Below are positions 62,222 to 64,000 of a DNA stretch of 64,000 nt, piece after piece. Numbering within the stretch: position 1 is the first letter of the stretch; each line of letters begins with the position of its first letter. The notes under the pieces were generated by a model. That model saw only the letters and a program-made list of their open reading frames with translations. It did not search any database and was not told where the DNA came from. The translations under genes and the position numbers were made by a program. Source of the DNA: Niabella beijingensis (GTDB taxonomy: Bacteria > Bacteroidota > Bacteroidia > Chitinophagales > Chitinophagaceae); contig NZ_JAIQDI010000001.1 of NCBI RefSeq assembly GCF_020034665.1, forward strand, positions 186,001 to 250,000, written 5' to 3'.

Positions 62222-62641
62222 GGAGTTTGTTTTTAGGTGAATTATTGTTTCTCGTCATTCCCACCGCAGCGTAGCGGAGGAATCTCTATGCCTATCAAAA
62301 GAAGCCCTGCAGGTTTTACGTGCATAATCGATATTCTATTTTTTTCTTTTTTCCACTTTTCCAATCGATGAAAAGTGGAGCAAAAATCTTGTCCGCAAAA
62401 AAGGCAAATCCTGCCTGACTATTCTTAATTCGGACCAGACTTCAATGTTGCCGGCAGGAACAGAAAAATCCGGCGCTTCAGGCTTTGTTGCGCTTGGGGC
62501 GGAACGCCATTTCGCTTGATTTTTCCTTTTGCTGCTTTTGCGGACGCCTTCTAAGCAGCTTTGCTCAATCGGATATGAATTATTTCCATCGGGATGGTTG
62601 TCTTTATCATAAACACGAAGCCGGCGGAACTAATAATGATA
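62222..62641. other. Non-coding region with several repeats
   Basis: About 420 bp with no gene seen. It contains another repeat half-element (62253-62290, CGTCATTCCCACCGCAGC), a perfect inverted pair CCACTTTTC (62353-62361) and GAAAAGTGG (62370-62378), and a GC-poor stretch. Frames on the minus strand are interrupted. Confidence 0.5.
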
Positions 62642-63112
62642 TCATCCGGAACTATCCTGCACTTGCATGGTACCGGGGAAGGCGGTCATTATTTCCCCGC
62701 TGGTGGTGGCGATAACGGTAAGGGTGGTTACGGTATTGCCTGCCGGGTCGTAGCCCACGGGCGTGCCCGCATCCCATACGCGTTGCAGGTGGCAGCTGCG
62801 GGGCACCGGCTCCGGCGGCTGCCGGGCGGCATCCCGTATGCAGGCTACTAGCTGCGGTATGGGCAGGGTAAACTTACCGGTGAGCGGGTGGCGCGGCACT
62901 TTGTAATAATGGCGCTCTAAAATATGCGCCAGCACTTTGGCGCTCAGGTACCAGCCCTGGCGCAGCAGCTTTTTACGGTGCTTTACGGGCAGCTGGCCCA
63001 TAAGGCCCTGCTGCATTTGGTGCAGCCAGCTTTGGGTATCTGCCAGCAGGAACAGCACTTGCAGCCATTGTGCTTCGTTAAAGGTGTTGGGTGTAGCAAC
63101 GGCGTTATCCAT
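62642..63112 (-). CDS. Accessory protein with a BECR-like RNase toxin pattern
   Basis: A 156-residue protein without signal. The N-terminal part is helical (NTFNEAQWLQVLFLLADTQ). The central LAHILERHYYK and the C-terminal stretch RVWDAGTPVGYDPAGN followed by TTSGEIMTAFPG form a pattern like that of EndoU-/barnase-type nucleases of polymorphic toxins (His-containing helix, then strands ending in Gly-x-Ile-x-Thr-Ala-x-Pro). This is a motif-level inference. It would be a stand-alone form without secretion part. The ATG at 63112 matches the start of regular sequence; the frame runs up to 63142. Confidence 0.6.
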   Translation of the reverse strand: MDNAVATPNTFNEAQWLQVLFLLADTQSWLHQMQQGLMGQLPVKHRKKLLRQGWYLSAKVLAHILERHYYKVPRHPLTGKFTLPIPQLVACIRDAARQPPEPVPRSCHLQRVWDAGTPVGYDPAGNTVTTLTVIATTSGEIMTAFPGTMQVQDSSG

Positions 63113-63206
63113 AACAATAGGTTTTATGCTGGGCACCTGCACAAAAAAGGCGTGGCGCTCAACTTACCGCTTTTGAGGTACTGGTATACCCACACACAGA
63201 TAAGAG

Positions 63207-63229
63207 AGCTCACGCCTAGGTCGTGAGCT
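63207..63229. repeat. Perfect 8-bp inverted repeat around CCTAGGT
   Basis: AGCTCACG (63207-63214) and CGTGAGCT (63222-63229) with a 7-nt centre. The G+C content drops here, at the boundary to the AT-rich tail of the window. Confidence 0.6.
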
Positions 63230-63413
63230 ATTCTGCTTATCATCTCGTGTGTTAAAAATTACCAGTTTTCAAAAGCGAGATTCAAAGCGAATGCTTCAAC
63301 TAATTTTATGAAGTAATCGCAAAAATATTTTATTCAAAACAAATATACATTACTTTTCTCAAATGCGGGGCAAAATCCGCAAAATATTTTTTTATAATAT
63401 TTTTATTTGCTTA

Positions 63414-63644
63414 ATGCTTGATCTTAGCGCCGATATATGTAACTACATTAATAAGGAGTGGATAGCCCAATGGGAAGGCTCCATGCGCTCCTTTGCTGAT
63501 GAGCATGACGTGGACGAAAAAACTATAAGGCAAATCATTGATTATAAAAAAACCTCCTATAAAATAGGGCTTTATACTCTACACAAAATGTGTACGGCAA
63601 GGGATTTAACGCTTGAGGAGTTTTTTAGGGAGGTTAAGAGGTAG
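63414..63644 (+). CDS. Small XRE-like helix-turn-helix regulator
   Basis: A 76-residue DNA-binding protein. The helix-turn-helix is visible in SMRSFADEHDVDEKTIRQIID and the C-terminal half (YKIGLYTLHKMCTARDLTLEEFFREV) has the regular Leu/Phe spacing of XRE domains. The frame is open from 63363 but that part is a hydrophobic run and the ATG at 63414 gives the normal length. It is AT-rich and probably acquired. Targets unknown. Confidence 0.78.
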   Translation: MLDLSADICNYINKEWIAQWEGSMRSFADEHDVDEKTIRQIIDYKKTSYKIGLYTLHKMCTARDLTLEEFFREVKR

Positions 63645-63740
63645 AAATATTAATCTGCGCAAAAAATCAAACTATAAATCATTCAGAATAGATAGTATAT
63701 TCAACACTAAAAATAAAAGGCACATCATCCACTGACCTTT

Positions 63741-63989
63741 CTACTCCTTAATATATTCAACAACACATGACCTTAAATATGTAAGTTCATCGCTTTCAAA
63801 ATCTTTAGATAAACTATAGGTAAACGTGTCCATTGACATTTGATTAATCAGCTTCAACGATTGTAGTCTCTCCTTTAAAAAAAGTAAAATATACTTTCCC
63901 GGAATATTAGATAGAGCATCGGTAAAAACATTAAAGAATTTAAAGAATTTATTTATCTGACTATTGAGGGAAAAACGTCGATCTTTCAT
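63741..63989 (-). CDS. Small AT-rich hypothetical protein at the window edge
   Basis: An 82-residue basic, hydrophobic protein (IPGKYILLFLKERLQSLKLINQ and TYLRSCVVEYIKE). No family recognised. The start at 63989 lies 11 bp from the window end, so the gene may be longer. Its composition matches the acquired AT-rich tail. Confidence 0.5.
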   Translation of the reverse strand: MKDRRFSLNSQINKFFKFFNVFTDALSNIPGKYILLFLKERLQSLKLINQMSMDTFTYSLSKDFESDELTYLRSCVVEYIKE

Positions 63990-64000
63990 CTTAAGCCTAA

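Noticed and set aside
63124..63243. 39-codon open frame on the minus strand upstream of the toxin-like gene
   Set aside because: Very short, overlaps an inverted repeat and shows no recognisable motif; not enough support for a gene.

Overview
The window is typical Bacteroidota chromosome, most likely from the family Chitinophagaceae; the genus cannot be read from it. The evidence is a SusC/SusD pair, many lipoproteins with short N-terminal lipoboxes, promoters of the Bacteroidota TAnnTTTG type instead of E. coli-like -10 boxes, few clear Shine-Dalgarno sequences, and an alpha-2-macroglobulin of the large bacterial kind. No rRNA, tRNA, CRISPR array, complete insertion sequence or prophage was recognised.

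Positions 1-31,600 are mostly core and house-keeping genes in short, often divergent units: a DEAD-box RNA helicase, an ECF sigma factor followed by a membrane-anchored anti-sigma-like/trypsin-like protease fusion, plsC-priA (overlapping), mtaB, a DUF2130 protein, a DUF3472/ricin-lectin lipoprotein, a DinB-like protein, a membrane-anchored papain-like peptidase, cytidylate kinase, a PyrR-like phosphoribosyltransferase, an HdrC-like Fe-S membrane protein, pcm-lysE, a 2,049-residue alpha-2-macroglobulin and a VOC protein. Several unrecognised exported proteins lie between them.

Positions 31,600-34,800 look acquired: an AT-rich DUF2971 gene, a DUF2185 (Imm33-like) protein and an exported DUF2625 protein. 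Positions 35,000-47,200 form a carbohydrate utilisation locus: a divergent LacI-type regulator, then FAD oxidoreductase, MFS transporter, SusC, SusD and two tandem GH51-type alpha-L-arabinofuranosidases. The locus would bind and import an arabinose-containing glycan at the outer membrane, trim arabinofuranose with exported enzymes, and move a product across the inner membrane. Positions 47,250-50,250 hold four poorly characterised genes.

Positions 50,740-59,850 are a drug-efflux block: a TetR regulator with its own promoter and palindromic operator, an RND adaptor, an RND pump, an outer-membrane factor and a Bcr/CflA exporter. Long palindromic repeats fill the gaps of this block and then expand into a dense array at 59,960-61,590 that surrounds one small GIY-YIG nuclease gene. 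The remainder (61,600-64,000) is accessory: two unrecognised proteins, one with features suggesting a BECR-fold RNase toxin, then an AT-rich tail with a small XRE-like regulator and a hypothetical protein.

The observations most worth following are the palindrome array with its embedded GIY-YIG nuclease, the TonB-box-like segment inside the alpha-2-macroglobulin, the anti-sigma/protease fusion beside the ECF sigma factor, and promoter elements placed so close to start codons that the mRNAs should be nearly leaderless.
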